Shown: positions 1-10,400 of the stretch, one piece after another | Layout of the letters: every line of letters starts with the position of its first letter | Numbering within the stretch: the stretch's first letter is position 1 | Assembly (NCBI RefSeq): GCF_905475345.1 | Contig: NC_066596.1 | Location: 3,344,001-3,408,000, forward strand | DNA from: Vespula vulgaris | Lineage: Eukaryota > Arthropoda > Insecta > Hymenoptera > Vespidae | Length of the DNA: 64,000 bases | Direction of reading: 5' to 3' | Made by a program: the position numbers and the translations under genes | Notes under the pieces: model-generated | The model's input: only the letters and a program-made list of their open reading frames with translations | Told to the model about the DNA's origin: nothing | The model's database searches: none

Positions 1-143
1 CACATAATAATAATAATAAAATATTCACAAGAAAATATCTAGCTAAACGTAGGGACCACTCGTGAATAAAATCAAAGATTTTAATCACGGACACTTTTGC
101 TCGTTTCGGACATGGGACATCTACGAATACAACCAGTAACCCG

Positions 144-171
144 TGCCGATAAGGACCTTTCATCCTCGGCA
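144..171. other. Short hairpin (9 bp, 3-nt bulge)
   Basis: TGCCG (144-148) pairs with CGGCA (167-171) and AGGA (152-155) pairs with TCCT (163-166), leaving a 3-nt bulge and a 7-nt loop. This is visible directly. No function is known, and a stem of this size can arise by chance. Confidence 0.35.
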
Positions 172-295
172 TGATGGGTACCAGAGGAACTTTAAATTTT
201 TTCACTCACTACTTAAGAAGTTCTGCGATGGCTCCAAAACACTCGTCCCCCTCGTAGGAGGTTGAATGATGTCGTGAAGTTGGTTGAAATTATTG

Positions 296-357
296 TTGAA
301 TCGTAGAATCGATGAAACGATGAATCGACGAATCGTTGAATCGATGATACGTTGATT
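296..357. repeat. Degenerate 8-bp minisatellite (TGAATCGA)
   Basis: About seven imperfect copies of an 8-bp unit close to TGAATCGA run head to tail. Most copies differ by one or two bases (for example TGAAACGA, CGAATCGT). The repeat is old and diverged. Confidence 0.75.
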
Positions 358-545
358 ATGCTATAATTAAAGTTGTATAAAAAAAAGATTAATTATATGT
401 TCCATATATAAAGAATATCTTTAATGAACGAAAATGATCAAAAAATATTTGATTTGAAGAATGAATGAGGAGTAATGATTATAAGAATGAAATATACTTA
501 CATGTAATTGAATCCAGACGAAGCTTTATCTGCGTCGGTAAAGAT

Positions 546-934
546 GAAGAGGATGAATTTTTAAATTCACACTTTCGACCATTACAATATTTATCGCAAC
601 GCAATCCTCTTCTACCGAATTGGCCGAAAGTGTGTTAATGATTCTAACAACGCGGCGAATAAATTGTTTTAACAAGAATATGACTTTAATTCTTGCATTG
701 ATTTATTAACACGACCGAGAAATTCTATTCGGCGAACAACACTGACTCTAATTCGCGATTTGATTTAATTTTTAAAGCAATCTATTCGATTGCAAAAATA
801 TAACTTTTTCGTACAAGCACTGACTCTAAGATCGCATTGCACGCGATCACAACTGATGACTTATCAACTAAAAAAAAATTAAAAAAAAAGAATGGCACGA
901 AGAAAGTGTGCCATTAAATGTTTGTTAAAGCAAA
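546..934. repeat. Diverged tandem-like repeat with nested inverted repeats
   Basis: Three related blocks begin near 671, 735 and 811. They share a core close to ACAAG-CACTGACTCTAA followed by TTCGC or ATCGC; the core is TGACTTTAA in the first. Inverted repeats in or beside them include CAAGAAT/ATTCTTG (674-696), GCGAA/TTCGC (733-756), GCAATC/GATTGC (777-792), GATCGC/GCGATC (830-848) and AATGGCAC/GTGCCATT (891-915). Upstream, two longer pairs interlock: GAAGAGGAT (546-554) with ATCCTCTTC (604-612), and CACACTTTCG (568-577) with CGAAAGTGTG (625-634). No coding potential is seen. Whether it is transcribed is unknown. Confidence 0.55.
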
Positions 935-1139
935 CTGTAATGTAATTCTGTAAAATTAATTTTATCTTTTAAACCGTATTATTTAAATATCTCGGCTCAA
1001 GATATTCTGAATTTGTACTACTTCTTTTGTATGTATTAATAAGAATAAAAGAATAAGAAAGTATTCAAAAGATGTAACTGTAATACGTTGAAACTATATT
1101 AAAATAAATTTATGAAAAAGAACAAACGATATAAATGTC

Positions 1140-1175
1140 GCGTTGAATCTATCGTTTAAAGATAGATTTAATCGC
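1140..1175. other. AT-rich hairpin, about 14 bp
   Basis: AATCTATC (1146-1153) pairs exactly with GATAGATT (1161-1168) across a 7-nt loop. Outward pairing continues through two G-T wobbles, two T-A pairs, a one-base bulge and two G-C pairs, giving a 36-nt hairpin. This is a structural observation only. Confidence 0.4.
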
Positions 1176-1635
1176 AATAGGGATACGTTTATAGAAGTAT
1201 ACTAATTACGTAGATACCTAATAATTAAATAGATATAGCATTAAAGTAAAATTAAAGAAGAAACAGTAACATTTAAAATGTGATCTATGAGATAAATTTA
1301 ACGGGATTGTATGTATCTTGAACTTTTCATTATTTTAATATAAATCGATAAGTAAATTATCAATTTAATTTATTTATTTATATTAATAACAAAAATTTTT
1401 AATATATATATATTAATTTATATCGATAATGAAAGAAAAGGAATAATGATAAATCGTCGCGTGTACTATATTGTCTTTCACTCTTTTTATCACGACTAAA
1501 TATAGAATGAAAAAGCTAAACTTTTCTAATGCAACGAACGTCAGCCATTCGCCCGGTAGTGCCTATGTTGCACCATATATATGAACACCATAGCCAATAC
1601 CGGTTACCAGATCTCACCACAAGGAGGTAGCTGCG

Positions 1636-1715
1636 TATGGAGATCCATTTGAAAATGTAAAAAATACATTGAATATATGGAGATCCATTGTAAAATTTAG
1701 AAAATATATTAGATG
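1636..1715. repeat. 40-bp tandem duplication
   Basis: Two adjacent 40-bp units both start with TATGGAGATCCATT and then diverge (AAAATGTA... versus AAAATTTA...). The first copy contains an AATGTA/TACATT inverted repeat. Confidence 0.8.
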
Positions 1716-1839
1716 ACTCATGATTTGTTGATTACTAGTATATCTACTTACATACGTGTTGTTGATTTGTATTATCCTTGAATGAGATCGCAGTGAATGT
1801 CTTACTCGGGTCAAGGATAAACATGACTACATCTCTCGT

Positions 1840-1906
1840 TTTGTTTACATCTTCTTTTGCCAGTTCTTGCCTGTTCTCTTTTTGTTTACATCTCCTTTGC
1901 CAAGCT
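1840..1906. repeat. 40-bp imperfect duplication carrying TTTTGTTTACATCT
   Basis: TTTTGTTTACATCT followed by a CTTTTGCCA-like stretch occurs at 1840 and again 40 bp later at 1880. TGTTTAC is the forkhead-factor core in animals. A related block, TTCGTTTTGTTTACAT, is at 2738-2753. Regulatory use is inference. Confidence 0.6.
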
Positions 1907-2224
1907 CTTCATATAATACTGCTTATAAAAGCTATGATAATATTTGAAGTCGTAATAACGTAAGAAAACTAAACGTTTGACCGTTTTCGTTTACGTTTTC
2001 GCTCATTGATGAATTTTCTGGTATACAAGAGCTGAAATAAAATGATCGTAATTTTATTAATAAGTTGATTCTTACGACGGAATTTATTTAAATATTTTGT
2101 ACAAGTTATCATACTTGTATGACTACTTACGATTATTAAATACAACTTGATTGCTACTGTCCAGTATGCCGAGCTTCATAAATTCGTTGAACATGATGAA
2201 TTGTGACCTAATACATTCAAGAAC

Positions 2225-2364
2225 ATTATTAATACTGAATAAGATTAAATATGTATAATATGCGTGTATATACACATGTATATATGTATATCGTAAGCTG
2301 AAAAATTCATTATAGTATTATTAATATCAAATAAGATTAAATATGTATAGTATGCGTGTATATA
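2225..2364. repeat. 92-bp period tandem duplication
   Basis: A block containing AATAAGATTAAATATGTATA and then TATGCGTGTATATA is present at about 2225-2272 and again at about 2317-2364, with only a few substitutions. Between them lies a TATATG-rich spacer. Confidence 0.8.
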
Positions 2365-2790
2365 TAATGAATGTACTCATGTATTTGCGTATATAAATGC
2401 GTATATAAATACGTATATATGTATGCAAGGATCAACATATACATGTGTATATAATATGTATATACATATATATATATATAATATATACTTACGGAAGTCG
2501 AATATGACGCCAAATATGATTGATTGCGATTAATAAATTATAAATTATTGACTTGAGAATAAAATACAGCATGTGTAATGTAAATGAGAAACTAATTTTG
2601 TATAAATTAATATCGTAGAAAATTCGGAAGACGGAGCGAATTTAAACACGTCTTAACAGGACCGAGTACTACGCTTGATTGATGTGAGACAATACTGAGA
2701 GTTCTCCGTGAGCCAAGGACGAACGCCCAAGCGTCTCTTCGTTTTGTTTACATATATATCTCTCTATGTTCGTTTAAACAACTGTGTAAT

Positions 2791-3120
2791 GTTTATAACG
2801 CGTATACAAAGAAGTTAGTTTTTATTACCGTGTTATGGATTACGTACTATATTATTCCACTATCTTTGTCGTTTCTTAACAATGAATGAGATCAGTTTAG
2901 TCGATATCGTGTAGTGGTCGCGTACGCTTCTTTAAATTCTAGTAAAAATTATATAAAGTTTATAACGCGTGTTATAATGAAATTAGTGTTTATTACCTTG
3001 TTGTGTATTACGTGCTAAAGTATTCTACATGTCTTTTTTTAATAGTGAGTGAAATTAGTTTACTCGATACTACGTAGTGATCGCGTACTCTTCTTTAAAT
3101 TCCTGTGAAAATTATTTTAT
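2791..3120. repeat. 167-bp tandem duplication
   Basis: Unit A (2791-2957) and unit B (2958-3120) both begin GTTTATAACGCGT. They share collinear blocks such as GATTACGT/TATTACGT, AGTTTA-TCGATA, a GTAGTG-TCGCGTAC block and CTTCTTTAAATTC. Identity judged by eye is about three quarters, with one small gap. No open frame spans them. They look like an old local duplication, not a named transposon. Confidence 0.8.
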
Positions 3121-3211
3121 ACCGTTATTATTTTATATCGTTAATTATATTTAATTTAATATCAAAGTGAGTTAATGTTCGATAGTAATAATATATTCAT
3201 TCTTAATTAGA

Positions 3212-3216
<5 letters not shown>

Positions 3217-3260
<44 letters not shown>
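3217..3260. repeat. (TA)n dinucleotide tract, about 22 units
   Basis: Uninterrupted alternating TA of about 44 bp. Confidence 0.95.
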
Positions 3261-3264
<4 letters not shown>

Positions 3265-3785
3265 CGTATTCATTCTTTCTCTGACTAATATTAATTATTT
3301 CAATTTTGATTACTAATCGATATTATATGGTGTTAGATACACGTAGAAGAATATAATCTGATTTGATAAAATATTTTATTATACTAGACATAATCATAAT
3401 TTTTGTGATATTTAATAATAATAGTTAATAGTATATTCGTCATCGATTATGATAACTGTAATGTTAATTCCATTATGTTAATAAGCTTAAATCTAATACA
3501 TTTGTTTCATTTACTTAGTCAAAACTTCTAATCGAATTAACTTAAAGAATTCTATTAAAAATAATACCGTGTTAAAAGATTTATCGATCTGTGAACGATA
3601 CGTTAAGATGATTAATTAATCTCAGTTACGAATACAAATAGTGAAGATGTTTTATTTAAAATATCAAACAAATAGAAGAAAGATTAATTTCAATGTAAGG
3701 CATAATTTATTATAGAAATTTTTAAGTAGGGTTATAATCTCCGATCTATCGGATTAAATTAATCAAGTTGACAAATTCTCTTACG

Positions 3786-3926
3786 AAAGTATGTACGTAT
3801 ATAGATGCATGAATACATACGTACGTCATATATAGATACATGAATACATACGTATATACATACATAAATATATATATATACATACATACATAAATACATA
3901 TATACATACATATATACATACATAAA
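3786..3926. repeat. (CATA)n / (TA)n compound repeat
   Basis: Imperfect CATA and TATA repeats, including a duplicated ATGAATACATACGTA block (about 3808 and 3840). Confidence 0.85.
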
Positions 3927-4219
3927 AGTCTTCGAAATTCGTAAAAGCTTAGATAGAGCAAGAAAATAAGAGTGAAAAAAAGGAAATAAGAGATAGATAG
4001 ATAGAGTGACAGAGAAAGAGAGAGGGAGAGAGAGAGAGAGAGACTTATCTCTCGAATCTCCTTGTATCACCTTGGGTGGGTCGCTCGTTCGAAACGATAT
4101 CGAGTCTACAGAAGCGTCGCCCTTTCGCGAGTTCGAGCGATACGATCGTTGGGTTTGTCACGGAGATTAGAGAAGGTGGATCTCTGTTCTGAGGACTGTG
4201 CCAGAAGAAGGAAGTTGTT

Positions 4220-4350
4220 GAGAAGAAGAAGAAGAAGAAGAAGGAGCAGGAGCAGAAGAAGAAGAAGAAGAAGAAGGAGGAGGAGGAGGAGAAGGAGAAA
4301 GAGAAAAAGAAAGAGAAAGAGAAAGAGAAAGAGAAAGAGAAAGAGAAGAG
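4220..4350. repeat. Polypurine tract (GAA, GAG, GAGAAA)
   Basis: A nearly uninterrupted purine run on the + strand, moving from GAA repeats through GGA to GAGAAA repeats. It gives poly-Arg/Lys in one frame and poly-Leu/Phe on the opposite strand. Both are artefacts of the repeat. Confidence 0.95.
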
Positions 4351-4457
4351 TATAGCTAAAGGTCGAGCTGCGAGGTAGTTGGCTCTGTGACGAAGCGTCT
4401 GTCATTCATAACGCCGAGCGAAGCGTGGACGAAATGAAAGAAAAAGAGATCCATACT

Positions 4458-4477
4458 AAAAAAAAAAAAAAGAAAAA

Positions 4478-4521
<44 letters not shown>

Positions 4522-4557
4522 AAAAAGAGAAAGAGAAAGAGAGAGATAAAAGAAAGG
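4458..4557. repeat. Poly-A / (GAAA)n / (GA)n purine tract
   Basis: An A-run is followed by about ten GAAA units and then GAGA-rich sequence, almost all purine. Confidence 0.95.
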
Positions 4558-4964
4558 TTTCTTCCTCCTCCTACGTTCGGTCTCTCGGATGCCACCTTTT
4601 TATCTTCGCAACGAAAAAGAGCGAGAGAGAAGGAGAGAAGGTGCCGCCGAATGCCGATGGAAATTGCAAGGAATAAATGAGTACATTTTTCAATCGACCG
4701 CTTTGGCCCGCACACGGACGCATTCGTGGCCTCTTTTCTGCAATGGCCGCCGAATATATTTCGCGATAGTCTTCTACACGTATATATGTGTGTCTACATA
4801 AATATATATATATATATACAGGTATGTATGCGTATATATACTAATCCGTGTGTTATATTAGCAAGTGTATTCTTTTATTCCGTTGCCTAGTTCAATGATG
4901 ATTTATAATTGTTATCTCCGACGGTATAATTATTATAATTACACATTTTTCGTCGGACCTTCCT

Positions 4965-5335
4965 TCTCTCTGTCTATTTCTCTTTCTCTATCCTTTTTCA
5001 TCTTGGATTCAGACCAGACTTTTTCTGTTCTTTCATATTTTCTTTTTCTTTTCCTTTTTTCTTCCTTTCTTTCTTTTGGTTTCTCGTTCCATCCCCTTGG
5101 TATAGCTCCACCCCTTTCGCTTCTTCGTTTCTTTCTTTTTATTTTTCTTTGTCGTTGTTTTTTTTTTCTTTTCTTTCCCTTTCTTTTCTTTTTCTTTCTT
5201 TCTTTCTTTCTTTCTTTTTTTTATTCTTCTTATTCTCGTCTTATTCTTTCCTCCTTTATTTCTCTTTCTTTCTTCTTCCCTCTGTTTCTTTCTATCTTTG
5301 TCTTTCTTTTTCTCTTTCTCGCTATTTCTCTACCT
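4965..5335. repeat. Long polypyrimidine tract (about 370 bp)
   Basis: The + strand is overwhelmingly C and T, with a clean (CTTT)n core at about 5189-5218. The 157-codon and overlapping open frames here are low-complexity Ser/Leu/Phe translations of the tract. Confidence 0.9.
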
Positions 5336-5755
5336 TAAGAGAGGAGGTCCCGATCTATGGCTGCTCGGAACGGAAACGGGTTTTGGAAGTCGGATTCGTG
5401 AGTCGAGAGTCGCGAGTTCTCTGTCTTTGAATCGATACTTTCTCTCTTTCTCTTTATCTTTTGCTCCATTCGAGTTCGTCGTTGTTCCCTACGTTATGAA
5501 AACGTTGCCTAGTCGAGTTAAAATTTACCTCTTTCGTCGCAATTCAATCATATTAAAAAAGAGAAAAAAAGAAAAAGAAGAAGAAGAAGAAGACGTCTTT
5601 GGGATAGAGAGCTCAAAACATAATACATTTTGAATAATTAGTTCGGAGAAATATATAACCGTGAAGGTTCCTTTTGACGAATCGTAACGATCGAAACTAT
5701 TCAGGAGACGCATTAATTTCTAATGAGCCATAAGCAACGACGAAGAAGCAATCCG

Positions 5756-5873
5756 GTGACGTGATTGATGTCGACGTGATCGGGTGCCACTGATCGCACC
5801 TAAAAATATTCGACGAGATGATCGAAAGCGGAAAGCACAATGACGTAGATTTACGCTACGTCAAAAGCCTCAG
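5756..5873. promoter_or_regulatory. Cluster of ACGT-core (CRE-like) sites with inverted repeats
   Basis: TGACGTGAT (5757-5765) and GACGTGAT (5773-5780) are repeated in tandem. TGACGTAG (5841-5848) is inverted as CTACGTCA (5856-5863), an exact 8-bp stem with a 7-nt loop. GGTGC/GCACC (5783-5800) and AGCCT/AGGCT (5865-5875) inverted repeats lie between and after. TGACG and ACGTCA are half-sites of the bZIP CRE element. Binding is inferred, not shown. Confidence 0.3.
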
Positions 5874-6637
5874 GCTATTTCTTCTTTCTTTTTCTCTTTC
5901 ATTTACAAGAAAGGTAGAGAAAAAAAGAAAGAGAGAGAGAGAGAGAGAGGGCATTAATTTTATCGGCATACCAACGAGAAAGGACTACAAGAAAATCAAA
6001 TGAAGTTATTCATTAGTTCTTGCGAAACTGAAATGGCTTGAAAATGGAAATCATGTCAAGTTGAAGTTCGGTATCGAATACGTAGGTGTACGTGAAGGAG
6101 AGAAAGAGATAGAGAGAAGGAGAGGGAGAGTGAAAGAGAGTAGTTACCGTTGGCATGTATTATACTGCGTGCCTTAAAGAAGAGAACGAAGAAGACGAGC
6201 TCGAAGAGAGCTCCGTGTAGGTGCCTTATCCTACGCGGCCAGGACACGGGTTCCAATTCATCCTCGCGCAAGCCTCCCATTATAATACGTCCTAACTGGC
6301 AACCGAGGATCATTAAGCCACGCTGCCTTTTGTCCGTTCGTACATCCGTCTTTTTACCTCTAAGAATGAAGAAAGGCGGTCGAGAGAGCGAACGAATAGA
6401 GGGAAGCTTTCGTCGTCCTTGTTCTTCTCTCTATCTCCATCTCATTTTCTCATTCTCTCTCTCTTTCTTTTTCTTTCTCTCTCTTGAAAATCTTCATGAC
6501 TTTTCCCATCCTTTCAGTTGGACATCTCTTTTTCTTTCTTTTTTCTTTCTTTCTCTTACCTTACACGAATTCCTTCGTGAATAATAAGATTTATTTGTTG
6601 CGATTGAAGAAAGACTATTGGTCCAGATTTAATAAAA

Positions 6638-6756
6638 GATGGTTCGTCGCGTATCGTAGTGTACGAAGTGACGAACGTAATGACTCTAACCATCGTCTGA
6701 CATCTGGCATTAGGCACTCAGACTTTCGAGTGGCAACGCCCGCAGCAATTGTTGCC
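6638..6756. other. Hairpin-rich island
   Basis: GTTCGTCGC (6642-6650) pairs with GTGACGAAC (6668-6676), one wobble, around a TCGTA/TACGA inner stem (6654-6658, 6662-6666) with a 3-nt loop. GATG (6638-6641) can close it with CATC (6691-6694). Downstream, GGCAAC (6732-6737) pairs with GTTGCC (6751-6756). The island is flanked by pyrimidine tracts. No known microRNA was recognised. Confidence 0.4.
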
Positions 6757-6778
6757 GTTTACGACTGCCGAGCATGTT

Positions 6779-7075
6779 CTCTCTTTCTATCCCTTTCTAT
6801 CTCTCTCTTTCTCTCTCATCATCTCACTCTCCCCCCCTCTCTCTCTCTCTCTCTCTCTCCTTTTCTTCTTTCTCTCGCCGTTTCTTTGTGCCTATCTTTC
6901 CCTTCGTCGTTCTCTCCACCCATTTCCTTCTCCTTCTCTTTCTCTTTCTCTCTCTATCTTTCTTACTTACCTTCTTCGTCTTCTCCTTCTCTGTCCCTCT
7001 TTCACTCTCCTTCTATGTATCTCTCTTTCTCGTTTTCTATCTCTCTCTTTCTCTTGCACACGCTCTCGATCCTAC
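6779..7075. repeat. Polypyrimidine tract (CT, CTTT)
   Basis: About 300 bp almost wholly C and T on the + strand, with a few interruptions. It generates Ser/Leu-rich frames in all three + frames. Confidence 0.9.
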
Positions 7076-7439
7076 GCGCTATAGACCGCATTCCCGAGTG
7101 CAACGACGAGGCAGAGATGTATATGCATTCGCGTGCACCGACCGCCACCGCCATGTGTACTTCGATAGTTCGATCTTGTGCATACGTTGTTACTCTCCCA
7201 TTTTCTATCTCTTTCTTTCTATATCGCTATTTCTCTGTACTCACCGATCGTTTCTTTTCCTTCCTTTTTAATTTTCTTTTAGAACAATTGTGTAGGATAA
7301 AATGGGATCTACGAGAGAAAGTTTGTAAAAATTCAACAATCGCTTTTATTGATTTAATTAATCAGCGATATCTGAATATGTTTGTAGGAAGGGTGTACCG
7401 TGTAAGGTTAATGAAAATTATATAGAGGTACGATAATGA

Positions 7440-10400
7440 CGATAATATTAATTTTATAGGATTATTCGTGATCAATGTTACGGCGACCTACGGTGATCTA
7501 CTTCGATCCCACTGTGCAACCTACACTTGGACTTTCATTCACGTGAAACCTTGCGTCTTATGCAAGAGAGTTAAGTCTCCTTTCATTTAACGGCTGGCCT
7601 CTTTGGGAACGAACGAATGTTTAAGGCTCGAATTTCAATGCTATCTTCTTCTATTCTTCGTTGAGCGCATAATGAGATGCGTAATGTTTCAAGCGTTGTG
7701 CGAAAGTCTACTTGTATTTGAATATGGTGTTATCGTTAAAGTTAAATCTCTTGTTGAGTGAAGAAGAGATGGATAACAGACAGTTTACTTAGCACCTGAT
7801 AAAATCGTGTGCTCTAATGCATTCACTAAGATATTAGAAAGTCATCGTCACATCAAGTAGGTACTTACCTACCTCCTCGTTAATTTTCATCTCTTTCTTT
7901 CTCATGAGTTAGGGGAATCTGTCTGTCCCTTAAAACACACACGCACATACGTACAAACTTATTTCTTAGTCTCCCCCTCTGTCTTTTTCTCATCTCAACG
8001 AAGAGAAGTTCGACCTTAAACCTGTTTCACGATCGAATCTTCTTTTGTTGCTCGGATAGGTCGCCAGGAGCGAGCATTGTGAACGGTAGCCGGAGATTTA
8101 AACGGAATCCACCCAGACGCTCGTTGAAATATGTCTTCTCTTACGTTGAGAGGAAACCAGTCTATCGACTCATTCGATCGATCATTATCAATTCTTTTCA
8201 GTATAAAGTTTAAGATATCCGTGGTATTTCAAAGATCGTATCGTTATCCGATTTTAATTGCTCCGGTTTAGTGTATATCGGGAATACATGGTTATATTTT
8301 AACGACCAAGTTGGAACGGGTATATCGATATTAATTGATTTATGTGCTATAGCGATAAATTGACATGCGCTTTCGTAGCGTTGATAACGTTGAACGGAAA
8401 TATTCATATATACAGCGAATTATTTTGCCTTCCTAATTCGTGCTAACCTTCTGATTTACACGTAGTCCTTCTGGTACGGTAATCTATCGTACATGCCGTT
8501 GATTGCGTGCACGAGTTCTCGATTAATTACTTATTAAATTAGTCCACTTTCAGACGACTTTCAATATCAATGAATTATGCTTCTGTGTGCGAGAGGAATG
8601 AAAAGTTGCAATTATCGAGAAAAACGTGTATCTTATATTTCGGCGATAGTATTTCATACATCTTTTTTCTATTGGATTTGCATTGAATTTATAAAGAAAT
8701 CGTAATCAAAGATCAAAAATAAAAAGAGCTACGAGTGTTATTACTATTCCATCGCTATAGAAATATATACATACATATGTGTATACATCTATACCTTTTT
8801 TTATCATCGAATATGATAACTGGTTATCGGGTTACTCACGTGTCCCTGAATTACACAACGTTCATTCTCCCTTCAGTAGTTCTCGTTGCTCTTAACAGTG
8901 GGTGGTGAGATACGACACGGTCGGTCGATCGTACGTCACGGCGCTTCCGTCAGGAATCTATGCAGAGAGATCCAAGGAGTCTTCCTTTTCGCGATGTATT
9001 ACTTCGAAGAAAGGCACATTCCAAAGGCGAATATGATTCTTCGAGCGTGTTCGAATATCGGAAGAATTAGCTGATCGTTTCATGCATGCAGTTAGATTAC
9101 AAGTAAGTACAAGTTACACGATGCACGATGACGTTTAGAAAAGAAAGGATCTCCCCGATCATCGATCGAGCACAATGGCCGAATTTTTTCAATTAAACAA
9201 TTTCTTTATATCGAACCGTTAATACAAACTATAGTTAGGAATGGTAAAGCGGTTCTGTGAAGTAAGCTTTACGCTTACATTTACTATACCATCGTTTCAA
9301 TCTCGAGCGAAGACTTTAATGCAGGGATAGGCACGATTTTTGAGATTCCTCGATCGTTCGCTCGTATCGTTTATATCACGACGTCTTGGGCCGGTATCAA
9401 GCCGTAAGTAAACGGTCGAGCATACGGCTCGTAAAGCTGTCAATGTCCCACCGGAACACGGACGTTCGCCAAAAGGTAACATCCAGCATCCCCCGCGAAA
9501 TCCCATAAACCTATCCGAGCGACACGAAAGTAAAAGGAGAAATTAAGAAAGAAATTAAAAGGAAAGAATAAAAGTCGAAATTTTCTTATCGTATTCAGTC
9601 GAGCGAAGACTTTCCGCAGCTGGAGGTGTTTGTACCACGATCGGACTCGGTAGTAGGTACTCTGTTATTTCGTATCGCTGAGGCTCCAGGCGATCGAGCG
9701 CGTTTCCTTCAATTTTAACGAAACGGTAGGAAGGAGCGAATGACCGGGTGAAAGAGAGAAAGAACATGTTACACGAGAGAGAAATAGAGAGAAAGAAAGA
9801 ATGAGAGACGAGGAAGGAGTCGATCATAAGTGCGTGTGTATGTATCGAGGTGAGAGAAAGCACTCGGTAGGCAGATCGGTGCCACGTTGTAAGCAAAATA
9901 TACGCTAGTGTGTTCGAGAGAGATGGAAAGAACGAGGAGAGGCTGGAAACTGCGTGCTGCACTTTCCAATGCACTTGGTGCGACCAGCTCCGAGCGGGAA
10001 AGTGCGACCGGCTTCTCTTTTGCCACCAAAAGATCTCGTTTGTACGTGTCGCGCTTACCAAATGCACGTCTATGACCTGAAATAATTTATTCTTTCTTTA
10101 TGTATATATTTTCTCTCTTTCTTTATTCCTATACTAATTATACGTTGTATCGTCTATAATTATGCTTAATTAGACGAGCGCTTTATGGAGAGATTAATCG
10201 AGATTTTCGTGATCTTTTCGCGTCGGTGAGAACTGAGAGATCACGATCGTGAGAGTTTATTAAGAGTTTTAACTTTAGTCATGTTTTGGAAATGTATTAA
10301 GGATGCAGGCAATGTTTGTATTCGAACGATATTTTTCTTTTAGAAAGCAAAATTAATTTTGCGTTTTGAACAAATATTATTTCGCGTTCCACTGAACTCT

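Larger units (their letters stand above)
1..3700. other. AT-rich non-coding segment with old local duplications
   Basis: No gene is recognisable here. The segment is AT-rich with few long purine or pyrimidine tracts, unlike the rest of the window. It holds a degenerate 8-bp repeat (296-357), a hairpin-bearing diverged repeat (about 546-934), a 40-bp tandem duplication (1636-1715), a duplicated TTTTGTTTACATCT block (1840-1906), a 92-bp period duplication (2225-2364), a 167-bp period duplication (2791-3120) and (TA)n at 3217-3260. The remaining stretches, for example 960-1600 and 3260-3700, are AT-rich sequence in which I see nothing specific. Confidence 0.7.
3700..5700. other. Purine/pyrimidine-tract segment without a recognisable gene
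   Basis: The segment contains (CATA)n-like sequence, then three large purine tracts and one large pyrimidine tract. Frames here encode only Arg/Lys/Glu-rich or Ser/Leu/Phe-rich low-complexity peptides, as expected from the tracts. The complex stretches at 4060-4200, 4370-4440, 4570-4960 and 5340-5550 show no domain or RNA I recognise. Confidence 0.7.
5700..7440. other. Alternating islands and pyrimidine tracts
   Basis: Complex islands at about 5640-5880 and 6590-6775 carry inverted repeats (listed separately). Pyrimidine tracts run at about 6424-6560 and 6779-7075. The 313-codon frame at 6484-7425 is mostly tract-encoded and is not called a gene. Confidence 0.65.

Noticed and set aside
4062..5430. 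Long Arg-, Leu- and Ser-rich open frames
   Set aside because: They are translations of GAA/GAG and CTTT tracts and are open on several frames and both strands at once.
6484..7425. 313-codon open frame
   Set aside because: It has an ATG but is largely CT-tract derived, with overlapping open frames of the same Ser/Leu composition and no domain.
9968..9990. AATGCACTTG word resembling miR-92
   Set aside because: The seed ATTGCAC is changed and the 3' half does not match.
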